Source: Actinomycetota bacterium (GTDB lineage Bacteria > Actinomycetota > Actinomycetes > S36-B12 > UBA10799). From it: a stretch of DNA of 64,000 nucleotides. How positions within the stretch are numbered: position 1 is the stretch's first letter; each line of letters starts with the position of its first letter. The notes under the pieces are model-generated. The model had not been told where the DNA came from, ran no database searches, and saw only the letters and a list, made by a program, of their open reading frames with translations. The position numbers and the translations under genes are program-made. Below, in pieces: positions 34,366 to 42,984 of this stretch. The stretch is from contig JACJWU010000006.1 of NCBI GenBank assembly GCA_020636995.1, forward strand, positions 1 through 64,000. Direction: 5' to 3'.

Positions 34366-35678
34366 CGCAGGCCCGGGATTTTGCTCAGCAGCGGGACCTT
34401 CGACAACCGGCCCTGGCCACGGGCCTCTTTCATCGTCTTGATGTAGCGCCAGTAGTCGACCTGCATGGTGTGGCGCTCGGAGCGCACATAGCGCTTGGCC
34501 ATCTCTTTCTGGTCGTGTTCGATCCACTTGGCCATCTCGTCGTGCGACGGCATCGGCAGCGCGCCCGTGATCAGGTCACCCACCCATTCGGCTTGGTATT
34601 CGGTCAGCGGGATACCCGAGCCGACGGTCTGGATGAAACCCATGAAGTACAGCCCTGGCAGGTCGGGCGGCACGACGCGCAGATACAGCGGCATCTTGTT
34701 GTGCTCAGGGGTGTAGACACCCTCGAGGAAGGGCAGCGAGACGTTGTACCCCGTGGCGTAGACGACGATGTCCACCGCCTCGGTGGTGCCGTCGACGAAC
34801 TCCACCTTGTCGCCCTCGAAGCGCTCGATGTCGGGCTTCATCACGACGTCGCCGTGGCCGACGCGGTCGTACAGCTCCGCCGACACCGTCGGGTGCGCGC
34901 CGAGCAGCTTGTGGTCGGGCTTGGGCAGACCACGATCCTGCGGGCGGCCGGTCGCGACGCGCACGATGGCTTCGTAGGCCAGCCGTTCAACCGGGAACGG
35001 CACGTAGGCCATGAGCGGCGAGCTGAGCTGGTCGACGGGCTTACCGAGGGCGTACTTCGGGATCACGTGCACGCCGTGGCGGGTGGACAGGTAGACCGCC
35101 TCGGCGTTGCGCGCCGCGTCACAGGCGATGTCCATCCCGGAGTTGCCGACCCCGATGACCAGCACGCGCTTGCCGGCGAAGACCGACAGATCGCGGTAGT
35201 CATGGGCGTGGAACGACTCGCCGGTAAACTCGCCGGCGAAGTGCGGGATCTTCGGGCTGGAGTGGTGACCGTTGGCGACCAGCACGTTGGAGTATTCGCG
35301 GGTCTGACCGTCGGAGGTGGTGACCTCCCAGTGGTCTCCCACCGGCTCGACCTTCTCGACGGCAGTGTTGAACGTGATCCGCTCGCGCAGGCCGAAGTGG
35401 TCGGCGAAGTCCTCGAAGTACTGGGCCACCTGGTAGTACGGCGGGTAGTCGGCCCAGTCCTCGGGCATCGGGTAGCTCGGGTACTGCGTGCGCGGACGGC
35501 TGGAGTTCAGGTGCAGCGAGTGGTAGGCGGCCGCACCCCCGTTGTCGTTGTCGATCTGCCACAGGCCCCCGACGTAGGAACCCTTCTCGAACCAGTCGAA
35601 GTCGATGTCACGGTCGGCGAGGGCCTTGCCCGCGGCGAGTCCCGCCGCCCCGGCCCCGATCACACAGGCGGTCTTCAT
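34362..35678 (-). CDS. flavin-containing monooxygenase, paralogue 1
   Basis: 438 residues from the ATG at 35678. FAD motif CVIGAGAAGLAAG; FMO fingerprint FTGESFHAHDY (FxGxxxHxxxY); NADPH motif VLVIGVGNSGMDIA; late ATGYN. The final Tyr of the fingerprint favours FMO over classical Baeyer-Villiger type, though the classes overlap in activity. It is about half identical by eye in core motifs to the enzyme at 58885-60210. First gene of a two-gene operon with an alcohol dehydrogenase. Confidence 0.88.
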   Translation of the reverse strand: MKTACVIGAGAAGLAAGKALADRDIDFDWFEKGSYVGGLWQIDNDNGGAAAYHSLHLNSSRPRTQYPSYPMPEDWADYPPYYQVAQYFEDFADHFGLRERITFNTAVEKVEPVGDHWEVTTSDGQTREYSNVLVANGHHSSPKIPHFAGEFTGESFHAHDYRDLSVFAGKRVLVIGVGNSGMDIACDAARNAEAVYLSTRHGVHVIPKYALGKPVDQLSSPLMAYVPFPVERLAYEAIVRVATGRPQDRGLPKPDHKLLGAHPTVSAELYDRVGHGDVVMKPDIERFEGDKVEFVDGTTEAVDIVVYATGYNVSLPFLEGVYTPEHNKMPLYLRVVPPDLPGLYFMGFIQTVGSGIPLTEYQAEWVGDLITGALPMPSHDEMAKWIEHDQKEMAKRYVRSERHTMQVDYWRYIKTMKEARGQGRLSKVPLLSKIPGLR

Positions 35679-35804
35679 GTGTTCACCGTACTTGCGGCGG
35701 GAGAGGCGCACCACGGGTTCGGTGGGGCTGGGGTCGCGCCGAGTTGAACGGCAGCACTCTGTGATGGTGCAGTGGCACGTACGGCAGACCATCGGGAGGG
35801 ACTG

Positions 35805-36404
35805 ATGAGCACATCGGGTTTCGGGGATCTTCCGGCGGCAGTTCACGGCTTGGGCACCCGCTTCGGGTTGCAGTCACTGCAGCGGCGTCACAACAGTCGC
35901 GCGGTCCTCGGCACCTATGTTCTGATCAACTCGGCCATCACCATCGCGATACTGTCCGCCGTCGCGATGCTCACCAAGCAGCCGTTCATCTTCCCGTCGC
36001 TGGGGCCTACGGCATTCCTATTGTTTTTCGCAGCCACGAACGTGCAGGCCGCGCCCCGCAGCGCCTTCTTCGGCCATCTGATCGGTGTCATCGCGGGGTA
36101 CGCGTCGCTGGTGGTGTTCGGGCTGACGACCACACCGCCGGACCTCGAGGACGTGACCTGGGACCGGGTGGGGGCGGCCACGATGTCGCTGTGCCTGACC
36201 CTGGCTTTCATGATCTGGCTCGGGGTCCCGCACGCGCCCGCGGGGGCGACGACGTTGATCGTGAGCCTGGGGCTGCTGCGGACGCCGGAGCAGTTGGCGA
36301 TCCTGATGGTGGCGGTGGTTCTGCTGATCGGCCAGGGGTTCGTCATCAACCGACTGGCCGGGCTGCCGTACCCGGCGTGGGCTCCGGTCAAGGGCAATCC
36401 GTGA
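35805..36404 (+). CDS. HPP family integral membrane protein
   Basis: 199 residues from the ATG at 35805, preceded by GGGAGGGA. Four hydrophobic segments, with PFIFPSLGPTAFLLFF and PHAPAGATTLIVSLGLL typical of the HPP family (some members transport nitrite in plastids and cyanobacteria). The bacterial role is mostly unknown. The stop codon TGA (36402-36404) lies within the left arm of a 75-bp family E palindrome. Confidence 0.85.
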   Translation: MSTSGFGDLPAAVHGLGTRFGLQSLQRRHNSRAVLGTYVLINSAITIAILSAVAMLTKQPFIFPSLGPTAFLLFFAATNVQAAPRSAFFGHLIGVIAGYASLVVFGLTTTPPDLEDVTWDRVGAATMSLCLTLAFMIWLGVPHAPAGATTLIVSLGLLRTPEQLAILMVAVVLLIGQGFVINRLAGLPYPAWAPVKGNP

Positions 36405-36472
36405 GCAGTTCGCAAATCCGGGAGCCGTTCGGTGGCGCGCAAGTGCTCCCGGATTTCCGAAGTGCTCACGGA
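36398..36472. repeat. family E palindrome, copy 1, containing a stop codon
   Basis: 75 bp: 28-nt arms starting TCCGTGAGCAGTTCGC and ending GTGCTCACGGA (two mismatches) around a 19-nt loop CGTTCGGTGGCGCGCAAGT. The GTGA of the left arm is the stop of the HPP gene. The loop is identical in copy 2 at 39961. Confidence 0.93.
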
Positions 36473-36520
36473 TGGTTCAGCGCCCGACGAACCCCATCTA
36501 CCTGCACGAGCCCCACCCAA
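36471..36520. repeat. family B element, copy 4, fused to family E
   Basis: Directly after the family E palindrome comes GGTTCAGCGCCCGACGAAC followed by right-arm words. The left arm is reduced to GATGG. It lies between convergent genes (HPP and the exported nuclease). Confidence 0.85.
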
Positions 36521-36561
36521 CAGGCGCGCGGGTGTGACCACATCCGCAAGCACCGGTCCCC

Positions 36562-39500
36562 TCAGCGCCGCTTCCCGTTCACGTAAACCACCTTCTGCTT
36601 GAACGGCTCGTACGTCCCGGCCCCCGCGGCCGTGCGGGTCAGCACCAGGCGCCAGCCCTTCTTGCCGAACGTGCGCACGGACACCTTCCCCTTCTTCCCA
36701 CGGATGACCTTGAACGCCTTGCCCTTGCCCTTCCCGGTCACCTTGGTGGCGATGGACTGGCCGGCGTTGGTCCTCGCGTTCTTCGGCGTCAGCACCGTGA
36801 TCCCACGCTTCTTGATCCGCTTGGGCGGTTTCGGTGCGGTCTGGGCCTGCTTGGGAAGCACCTGCGGGGGCTCGACCGGCGGGGGTTCCACCGGCGGAGG
36901 CTCGACGACCGTGGCCAGGGTCAGGCCGACCAACAACGGATCGTGGTCGCCGAACCGGTAGGCGTCGGGCGAGTAGAGCGCCTGCTGCTCGGGCGGTTTG
37001 AAGTTGGTCTCGTAGTCGAGCACATCCGGCTCATCGGCGTTGATGTGCCAGGTGGCTGCGTCGACCACCTGCTTCAGCAGACCGGGACTGGCAAGCACGT
37101 GGTCCAACGAACCGAACTGCCCGTCGAACAGGCAACTGTAGGACGGGCCCGAGAGAAGGTCCGTGTAGTCGTCGGCGGTGCCGGGGGTGTCGTCCGGTCC
37201 GGCCTTCACCGCGTCGATGGGGTCCTCCATCGTGTAGGCGTTGAGGTCGCCCATGACGAGGAAGTCCGGATCGCCGCTGCCGGTCGGATCTGTCGCCACC
37301 CAGTCCACAAGAGCCTTCGCTGCATCGGTGCGGGTGATGTTGCAGTCACCTTGGCCGTCACCGACGTCCGGATCTCCACTGCAGGCCGAGCCCTTCGACT
37401 TGAAGTGGTTCACGACCACGGTCATGCGCTCACCGGTGGCTATGACCTGGAACGTCTGCGCCAGGCTGGGGCGGTTGAGCGTGTCGAGGAACCTGGCGTC
37501 ATCGCTGGCGTCGAGGGTCTGGAAGCCACCGACCGGCGTCACGTCGGCGTTGCGGTACACCAGACCCGAGCGGATCGCATCGCTGCCGATCAGACCGGTG
37601 TCGATGTAGGCGTATCCGGGAAGGCCCGCGACCAGATCTGCCAGTGGCTCCACGCCGGGGGTGTTCTCGATCTCGGTGAGGCCGATGACGTCGGCGTCGA
37701 GCGCCGCGAGTGCCGCCAGCAACTTGTCACGCTGACGGGTCAGCTCCCCCGGCTCGTCCCACCCGCGGCACGCCATGTCCTTCGACGGTCCGCAGACGTT
37801 CAGGTCACCGTCGGTGAGGAAGTAGTTGGACGCATTCACCGCTGCCACCCGCAGCGAGCCCCCGACGGTCGGTGCAGGACGTGGGTTCACCGCGGCATAG
37901 GCCGCCGGTCCCGTCGGCTGCACACGGTAGAGCCCGAAGTCGTACCCCAGGACACCCAGCACATCGGTCACGGTGTCTCCACCGCGGAACCGATCGGTCA
38001 ATGAGAAGGGGGTGCCGGACGGGTGACGCAGGGAAGTGGGATTCGCGGCGTTGGTCCCGTCGTCCAGCGTGATCCGGCGCAATGTGTTCGCCAGAGTGCG
38101 GGCAGTAGCTGCCGGTCCGGGGTCCTCGATCTGCGTTCCCGTGAACGGCCGCGTCTCACCCGGCAACGGCAGCGCCAGCACCATCTCGCCGTAACGGTCG
38201 TAGTTGAAGAACTCTGAGATGACCAACTCCTGCGGGAAGCGCACGCTCATGCCCTCGTAGCGTTCCGGTGCGTCCGCGCTCGCGAAGGGCAGAGACACGT
38301 CCTCCGGGGTGACCGACACGTCCGTCCCGCACACCCACACGTCGCTGGCCGCGACTTCGGCCGAGTCGTCGGCCCAACCGTTGATGCTCGTCTGGCCATA
38401 GCGCTCCCGCGCGTAGCCCTTGACCACGATCTGCTCACCCACGTCGGCGACATCCGAGTTACCGGTGTAGACGAAGATGCCGTCCGAAGTTGCTGGGTCG
38501 CCGTCCCCGGCTGGGTCCTGCAGGTAGAAGCCGCCGAGCCCAGCACTGCCCTCGAAGTCGCCGACGACGACCCCCTTGGTGACCACCATGCCGGTCACCG
38601 CGGCAGTCGGGCCGCTGCCCTGGATGACGGGGATTGCCGTGGTGTCAGCCATGCACATGTCCAGCGGACTGAACCCGACGACGTGATCGGTGGCCATGGT
38701 GTCAGGCGGGTCGTCGCCGTCCTGGTCGGTGACCTGGGAGGCCAACACCGTCAGCGTGCACGACTCGCCCATCGCCAGGGTCCTGGCCGGGTCGAGCGTG
38801 AATGTCGTCGGGCCGCCAGTCACAGTCGCAGCGACGCTGCCGGTTGTTGAGCAGTCCAGGGTGAACCACGACGGCCCCACGTCGACCGGCTCGCTGAACG
38901 TGACGAGGAGATTCGCCGTCGTCGGGAAGTCAGTGGCAGCGTTGGCGGGGACGGTGCTCGTCACGCTGGGGGCGGCGTCCGGGGCACTGCACGGGCTCAG
39001 CGGGGAGGCCGTGTTGCGTGGCGTGGGGGCCCCGGCCGAGAAGTCGGAGTTGTTGTTGTCGGTCTCGGTGCAGCCGCCGTTGAGCCGCAGCGCGGCGGTG
39101 TCGTTCGACAGGGTGGGAGCCGCTGCCGAACCCTCGTAGAAGTTCGCGCTGCCGTAGCCGACCAGATCCCTGATGAGCGCCAACTGCTCCGGACTGCACG
39201 GAGTCGAGCCACCGTTGCAAGGCAAGCCGGCGGTGGAGTTGACGAGTGCGGCCTTCCCGGCGGTTGCGCTCATGTTCGCCGTACCTGTGGCATCGGGTAT
39301 CGGCAACGCTACGCCGCTGAAGCCACCGGCCAACTGCACCAAGTAGTACTGACCGGGGGCGAGGTTCCCAGCAAGGATCGTGACCGGGTTCGTCCCGAAG
39401 TTCCCGGTGCCTGTCGCGCTGGCGTACTGCACCGACATCCCACTCAAGGACACCGATGTCGCACCGCGATTGAACAACTCGACGAAGTCATGGGTGTAGG

Positions 39501-39633
39501 GGGCGCCGGCGTTGCCGCCACCTCCATAAACCTGGCTGATCACGATGTCGCCCGACAACGCCTGCACCGGCGCCACCGGCGTGAACGGCACAGCGAGCAG
39601 AAGAGCACTGATGAGAGCGGTTCGACGTGGCAT
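36562..39633 (-). CDS. ExeM/NucH-type extracellular endonuclease with lamin-tail and lysine-rich C-terminal domains
   Basis: 1023 residues from the ATG at 39633. Order: signal peptide (1-26), lamin-tail domain (DIVISQVYGGGGNAGAPYTH), Ig-like domain (APSVTSTVPANAATDFPTT), OB-like region (GFYLQDPAGDGDPATSDG), then an endonuclease/exonuclease/phosphatase domain with IGLTEIEN (Glu), VVNHFKSKGSACSG (His), VMGDLNAY (Asp/Asn) and SLDHVL (Asp-His). Residues 935-1023 are the basic domain shared with three other exported proteins (KGKVSVRTFG). Predicted to degrade extracellular DNA and remain near the cell. There is no sortase or PEP-CTERM signal. Confidence 0.88.
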   Translation of the reverse strand: MPRRTALISALLLAVPFTPVAPVQALSGDIVISQVYGGGGNAGAPYTHDFVELFNRGATSVSLSGMSVQYASATGTGNFGTNPVTILAGNLAPGQYYLVQLAGGFSGVALPIPDATGTANMSATAGKAALVNSTAGLPCNGGSTPCSPEQLALIRDLVGYGSANFYEGSAAAPTLSNDTAALRLNGGCTETDNNNSDFSAGAPTPRNTASPLSPCSAPDAAPSVTSTVPANAATDFPTTANLLVTFSEPVDVGPSWFTLDCSTTGSVAATVTGGPTTFTLDPARTLAMGESCTLTVLASQVTDQDGDDPPDTMATDHVVGFSPLDMCMADTTAIPVIQGSGPTAAVTGMVVTKGVVVGDFEGSAGLGGFYLQDPAGDGDPATSDGIFVYTGNSDVADVGEQIVVKGYARERYGQTSINGWADDSAEVAASDVWVCGTDVSVTPEDVSLPFASADAPERYEGMSVRFPQELVISEFFNYDRYGEMVLALPLPGETRPFTGTQIEDPGPAATARTLANTLRRITLDDGTNAANPTSLRHPSGTPFSLTDRFRGGDTVTDVLGVLGYDFGLYRVQPTGPAAYAAVNPRPAPTVGGSLRVAAVNASNYFLTDGDLNVCGPSKDMACRGWDEPGELTRQRDKLLAALAALDADVIGLTEIENTPGVEPLADLVAGLPGYAYIDTGLIGSDAIRSGLVYRNADVTPVGGFQTLDASDDARFLDTLNRPSLAQTFQVIATGERMTVVVNHFKSKGSACSGDPDVGDGQGDCNITRTDAAKALVDWVATDPTGSGDPDFLVMGDLNAYTMEDPIDAVKAGPDDTPGTADDYTDLLSGPSYSCLFDGQFGSLDHVLASPGLLKQVVDAATWHINADEPDVLDYETNFKPPEQQALYSPDAYRFGDHDPLLVGLTLATVVEPPPVEPPPVEPPQVLPKQAQTAPKPPKRIKKRGITVLTPKNARTNAGQSIATKVTGKGKGKAFKVIRGKKGKVSVRTFGKKGWRLVLTRTAAGAGTYEPFKQKVVYVNGKRR

Positions 39634-39870
39634 GGCCCCTCCCCCCACGTACGCGAGGAGCCGCGCCGGATGACCCGCGACGCGGGTTCCTCCTACTTCC
39701 AAGGGTACGCCCGTTGGAGTAGGCGCAGAAGCGCTTCAGTGGTCCGGTACTCGGGGGCGACTCGAACAGGAAACCTGCCACAAGGCCTCTAGGTGATCAC
39801 GGATTCGTGACCGTAACGGGACTGAAGCGACTCAGGGGCCCGCGCTGTCCAAGTTGCTCACCATCGTTAA

Positions 39871-39920
39871 CCGTGGGGTTCAGCGCCCGACGAACCCCAT
39901 CCAACGGCACGAACCCCACC
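39871..39920. repeat. family B element, copy 5
   Basis: CGTGGGGTTCAGCGCCCGAC then GAACCCCATC and a further GAACCCCACC: the core stem-loop plus one extra right-arm word. Confidence 0.88.
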
Positions 39921-39960
39921 GGACTGGCGCCCGTACTCATCGGCGAGCGGCTGCCGGCAA

Positions 39961-40035
39961 TCCGTGAGCGGTTCGCAAATCCGGGAGCCGTTCGGTGGCG
40001 CGCAAGTGCTCCCGGATTTGCGAACTGCTCACGGA
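39961..40035. repeat. family E palindrome, copy 2
   Basis: 75 bp with 28-nt arms, differing at one position that would form a G-U pair in RNA; the loop is identical to copy 1. It ends four bases before the minus-strand stop codon of the VWA gene (40040-40042), and the next 12 bases (TGGTTCAGCGCC) are the same as after copy 1. Confidence 0.93.
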
Positions 40036-40039
40036 TGGT

Positions 40040-41209
40040 TCAGCGCCGCTGCGGCGTCCCCCGGTTCAGGTGCGCCATAGCCTCGGTCAGCCCTTCGGTC
40101 GTCAGCGGGAACATCTCGAACACCCGCCCGATGTCCTCGATCGTCGAGCCGTTCCAGCGACTCAGCGGTTCGGGGTTGAGCCAGCACGAATCCCGGAAGT
40201 GATCGGCGAGGATCTGCAGCCACTGGATGCCCGGAACCCGGCTCGCATCGGTCGCGCTCCACGGCCCGGATTGCCCGAGCTCGTACGGCGCCATGAACGC
40301 ATCGCCGACCATGATCAGCTTGTAGTGCGGCCCGCATTCGCGCAGCAGGTCGTGCACCCACGTCGGCTCCGTGAAGCGCTCGGTCCCGTAGACCTTGCCG
40401 TACACGCAGTTGTGGAAGTAGTAGGTGCGCAACTCCTTGAAGTGCGTTGCCTTCTTCGTCGCGCTGAACAGTTGGCTCATCAGGGTCGTATAGGGGAACA
40501 TCGACCCGCCCACGTCGATCATCAGGATCACGTGGGTGTTGGGCTTGCTCGGCGGGCGGGTCACCACCTCGATCTCGCCGGCGTTGCGGGCGGTCTCGTC
40601 GATGGTCGCCTCGATGTCGAGCTCGACCTGGGCGCCCTCGCGGACGAAGGCCCGCAGCCGCCGAAGCGCGACCTCCATCTGCCGGATGTCCAGCGTCACG
40701 TCGGAGCGGTACGGCCGGTACGAGCGGGCGTCGGCGATGCGGACCGCCGCCCGGCCTCCGCCGGAACTTCCGGTGCTCAAACCGGCCGCCGCCACCCCAC
40801 CCTGGCCCAGCGGGGACTTCCCGCCGGTTCCGATCCAGTACGGCCCGCCGTCGTGGCGTTCGGTCTGCTCGGCCTTGCGCTGCTCGAACATCTCGAGCAG
40901 TTCCGCGAGATCCGGCGGCTCCTCGCTGCTCTCGCTCATGCGCACGTTCTGCTCGTCGAGCCACTCCCGCAGCTGCTCGGTGAGCGAGGTGTCCCAGTCG
41001 AGGTTGCCGTACTCGGCGAGGAAGGCCCGGTCGAACGCATCGAGGTGACCTTCGTGGTGGATCATCGTCGCGCGGGCGGCGTAGTAGAACCCGCGCACAG
41101 TGTCGTCGTGGGCGCCGGCCTTCAGCGCCGCAGCCAGCGCGAGCGCCTCCGTGATACCCACGGAGACATCCTGTTCCCGCAGCCGGTAGAGCAGGCCTTG
41201 GAAGAACAT
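40040..41209 (-). CDS. VWA-domain (CoxE-like) protein
   Basis: 389 residues. The C-terminal half carries a von Willebrand factor A fold with a MIDAS motif in ILMIDVGGSM, and the family-typical THFKELRTYYFHNCVYGKVY. The N-terminal part contains an acidic region and a Gly-rich linker. Its ATG overlaps the MoxR stop by one base (TGATG). MoxR ATPase plus CoxE-like VWA pairs act as chaperone-like assembly factors for metal enzymes or membrane complexes; the client here is unknown. Confidence 0.87.
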   Translation of the reverse strand: MFFQGLLYRLREQDVSVGITEALALAAALKAGAHDDTVRGFYYAARATMIHHEGHLDAFDRAFLAEYGNLDWDTSLTEQLREWLDEQNVRMSESSEEPPDLAELLEMFEQRKAEQTERHDGGPYWIGTGGKSPLGQGGVAAAGLSTGSSGGGRAAVRIADARSYRPYRSDVTLDIRQMEVALRRLRAFVREGAQVELDIEATIDETARNAGEIEVVTRPPSKPNTHVILMIDVGGSMFPYTTLMSQLFSATKKATHFKELRTYYFHNCVYGKVYGTERFTEPTWVHDLLRECGPHYKLIMVGDAFMAPYELGQSGPWSATDASRVPGIQWLQILADHFRDSCWLNPEPLSRWNGSTIEDIGRVFEMFPLTTEGLTEAMAHLNRGTPQRR

Positions 41210-42024
41210 CAGTACCTGCGCGTGGACCTGGTGCGGAAGGCCTCGATGTCCTGCTCCTTCTTGAGCAGCGTTCCGAGGAAGGGCATGTTCTCGCCGAGAT
41301 CCACCTCGGTCTCCCCGGCGGTCTGCAGCATCGCGATCCAGTCGACGAGTTCGCTGGTGCTCGGTGGTTTGCGGATCCGGTCCATGCCGCGCACCGCGAA
41401 GAACGCGGTCAACGCCTGGTTCATCAGGTCACGGTCCAGACCCGGGTGGTGCACTTCGACGATACGGGCCATGAGTTCGCGGTCGGGGAAGTCGATGTAG
41501 TGGAAGATGCATCGGCGCAGGAAGGCGTCGGGCAGTTCCTTCTCGGCGTTGCTGGTGATGACGACGACCGGGCGGTGCGCGGCAGCCACCTCGTCGCCGG
41601 TCTCCATCACGGTGAACCGCATCCGGTCGAGTTCGTGGAGCAGGTCGTTGGGGAACTCGATGTCGGCCTTGTCGATCTCATCGATGAGCAGGACCACCCG
41701 CTCCGGGGACTGGAACGCCTGGCCGAGTGCGCCCATGTGGATGTACTCACGGATGTCGCGCACGTCGTGGTCGCCGAAGCGGGAGTCGTACAGCCGCTGC
41801 ACGGTGTCGTAGTGGTACAGCCCCTCCTGGGCGCGGGTGGTGCTCTTGACGTGCCACGTGATCAGCGGCATCCCGAGCGCCTCGGCCACGGCTTCGGCCA
41901 GCAAGGTCTTGCCGGTGCCGGGCTCACCGCGCACGAGCAGCGGCTTCTCCAGCACCAGCGAGCAGCGGACGGCCGCTTCGAGTGCGGGGTTGGTCAGATA
42001 CGCCTGGGTGCCGGTGAACTCCAC
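41209..42024 (-). CDS. MoxR-family AAA+ ATPase
   Basis: 271 residues from the GTG at 42024. Walker A GEPGTGKTLLAEAVAEAL, Walker B VVLLIDEIDKADIEFPNDLL, sensor ITSNAEKELPDAFLRRCIFHY. The open frame runs further upstream, but those codons lie within a family F repeat; the two Val codons before the repeat are GTC and cannot start. Coupled to the downstream VWA gene. Confidence 0.9.
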   Translation of the reverse strand: MEFTGTQAYLTNPALEAAVRCSLVLEKPLLVRGEPGTGKTLLAEAVAEALGMPLITWHVKSTTRAQEGLYHYDTVQRLYDSRFGDHDVRDIREYIHMGALGQAFQSPERVVLLIDEIDKADIEFPNDLLHELDRMRFTVMETGDEVAAAHRPVVVITSNAEKELPDAFLRRCIFHYIDFPDRELMARIVEVHHPGLDRDLMNQALTAFFAVRGMDRIRKPPSTSELVDWIAMLQTAGETEVDLGENMPFLGTLLKKEQDIEAFRTRSTRRY

Positions 42025-42049
42025 GGGTTCGAGCGTACGCCGCGACCGC

Positions 42050-42174
42050 TTTGTGACGACGTTGCGACCACCCAACCGCCGAATGTTGCGAAGGTGCGGG
42101 GTACGGCGCCCGGCAACCCCGCACCTTCGTGACAAACGGGCCCGAGCGGTCGACACCTTCGTCACAATCGCGGC
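42050..42174. repeat. family F element, copy 1
   Basis: Inner palindrome with GCGAAGGTGCGGGGT facing CCCCGCACCTTCG, plus outer words TTTGTGACGACG and CACCTTCGTCACAATCGCGG. It ends two bases before the PIG-L stop codon and is upstream of MoxR on the same strand. Confidence 0.88.
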
Positions 42175-42176
42175 TG

Positions 42177-42935
42177 CTACAACCCCTCGAACACGTCTGT
42201 CAGTCCCGTCTCCCCCAGCGGCCACGCCACCACGTAGTGCTCCATGCTCACCGACGTCGCCCACACCTCGTCGGGTGCCGTGCCGATGACGTGGGCCTGG
42301 CTGCGATGCTCTCGCAGCCCCGCGATGATCCGGTCCGCAACACGGCTCACGTCGACACTCATCGCGATCTGCTCGTCCGGTACGCCGCGCAGGTCGTACA
42401 CCGCGCTCGGGTCCCACGGCCTCTCCCCTCGACGCACCCGTGAGGCGTTCCACCGCTGGAAGACCGACTCGGGCATCGCCCCGTGCAGCAGTCGCCGGAA
42501 CCCCGGCCCACCTCGCAACCGGTGGAACGCAGCATCCGTGGCCGCACCCACCGCGATGTGATCCGGATGCCCGGTCATCCCATCCGGCCCGAACGTCCCG
42601 ACCACGTCGGGGCGCTCCTCGGCCAGGATCTGCGCGATGCGGTCCTCGAGGCCGGGCGCCTCAGACACCTGCCCGTCGTCCAACCCCAGCCATTCGTGCC
42701 GATCCGGCACCCGACCGAGCGCGACCCATGCCCGCCGGTCCTCCTCGCGGCGGATCTCCCCAAGGGTCTCCCGCGTCGCCGGGAAGCCCGGCGGGATCTC
42801 CCCGGCAGCGCCGTCGGTGGCGTGGATGAGGATGTAGCGGAAGTCGGGGTCGTCGGCGTATAGCGCCACCGTGCCCGCCACGCCGTACGCGTCGTCATCG
42901 GGGTGTGCCACCACCAGCGCCAGGGTCCGGCCCAT
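42177..42935 (-). CDS. PIG-L family deacetylase
   Basis: 252 residues from the ATG at 42935. The zinc motif AHPDDDAYG is near the N terminus and GHPDHIAVG is the second metal-binding segment. The family includes N-acetylglucosaminyl deacetylases of mycothiol biosynthesis (MshB) and mycothiol conjugate amidase; residues such as HATDGAAGEIPPG and ETLGEIRREED resemble these actinobacterial enzymes. The assignment to a pathway is an inference. Confidence 0.85.
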   Translation of the reverse strand: MGRTLALVVAHPDDDAYGVAGTVALYADDPDFRYILIHATDGAAGEIPPGFPATRETLGEIRREEDRRAWVALGRVPDRHEWLGLDDGQVSEAPGLEDRIAQILAEERPDVVGTFGPDGMTGHPDHIAVGAATDAAFHRLRGGPGFRRLLHGAMPESVFQRWNASRVRRGERPWDPSAVYDLRGVPDEQIAMSVDVSRVADRIIAGLREHRSQAHVIGTAPDEVWATSVSMEHYVVAWPLGETGLTDVFEGL

Positions 42936-42984
42936 GGCACATCTCACCACGCATCAGCACCCGCGTCGACCTAGAGTCGAGCCC

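Larger units (their letters stand above)
39634..40039. other. 406-bp intergenic region: leader of the nuclease gene plus repeats
   Basis: The first 230 bp after the nuclease start (39634-39865) must hold its promoter; I see several short inverted repeats (for example GGATGACCCGCGACGCGGGTTCC at 39669) but no convincing -10/-35. The rest is a family B copy and a family E copy. No coding sequence is supported. Confidence 0.6.
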
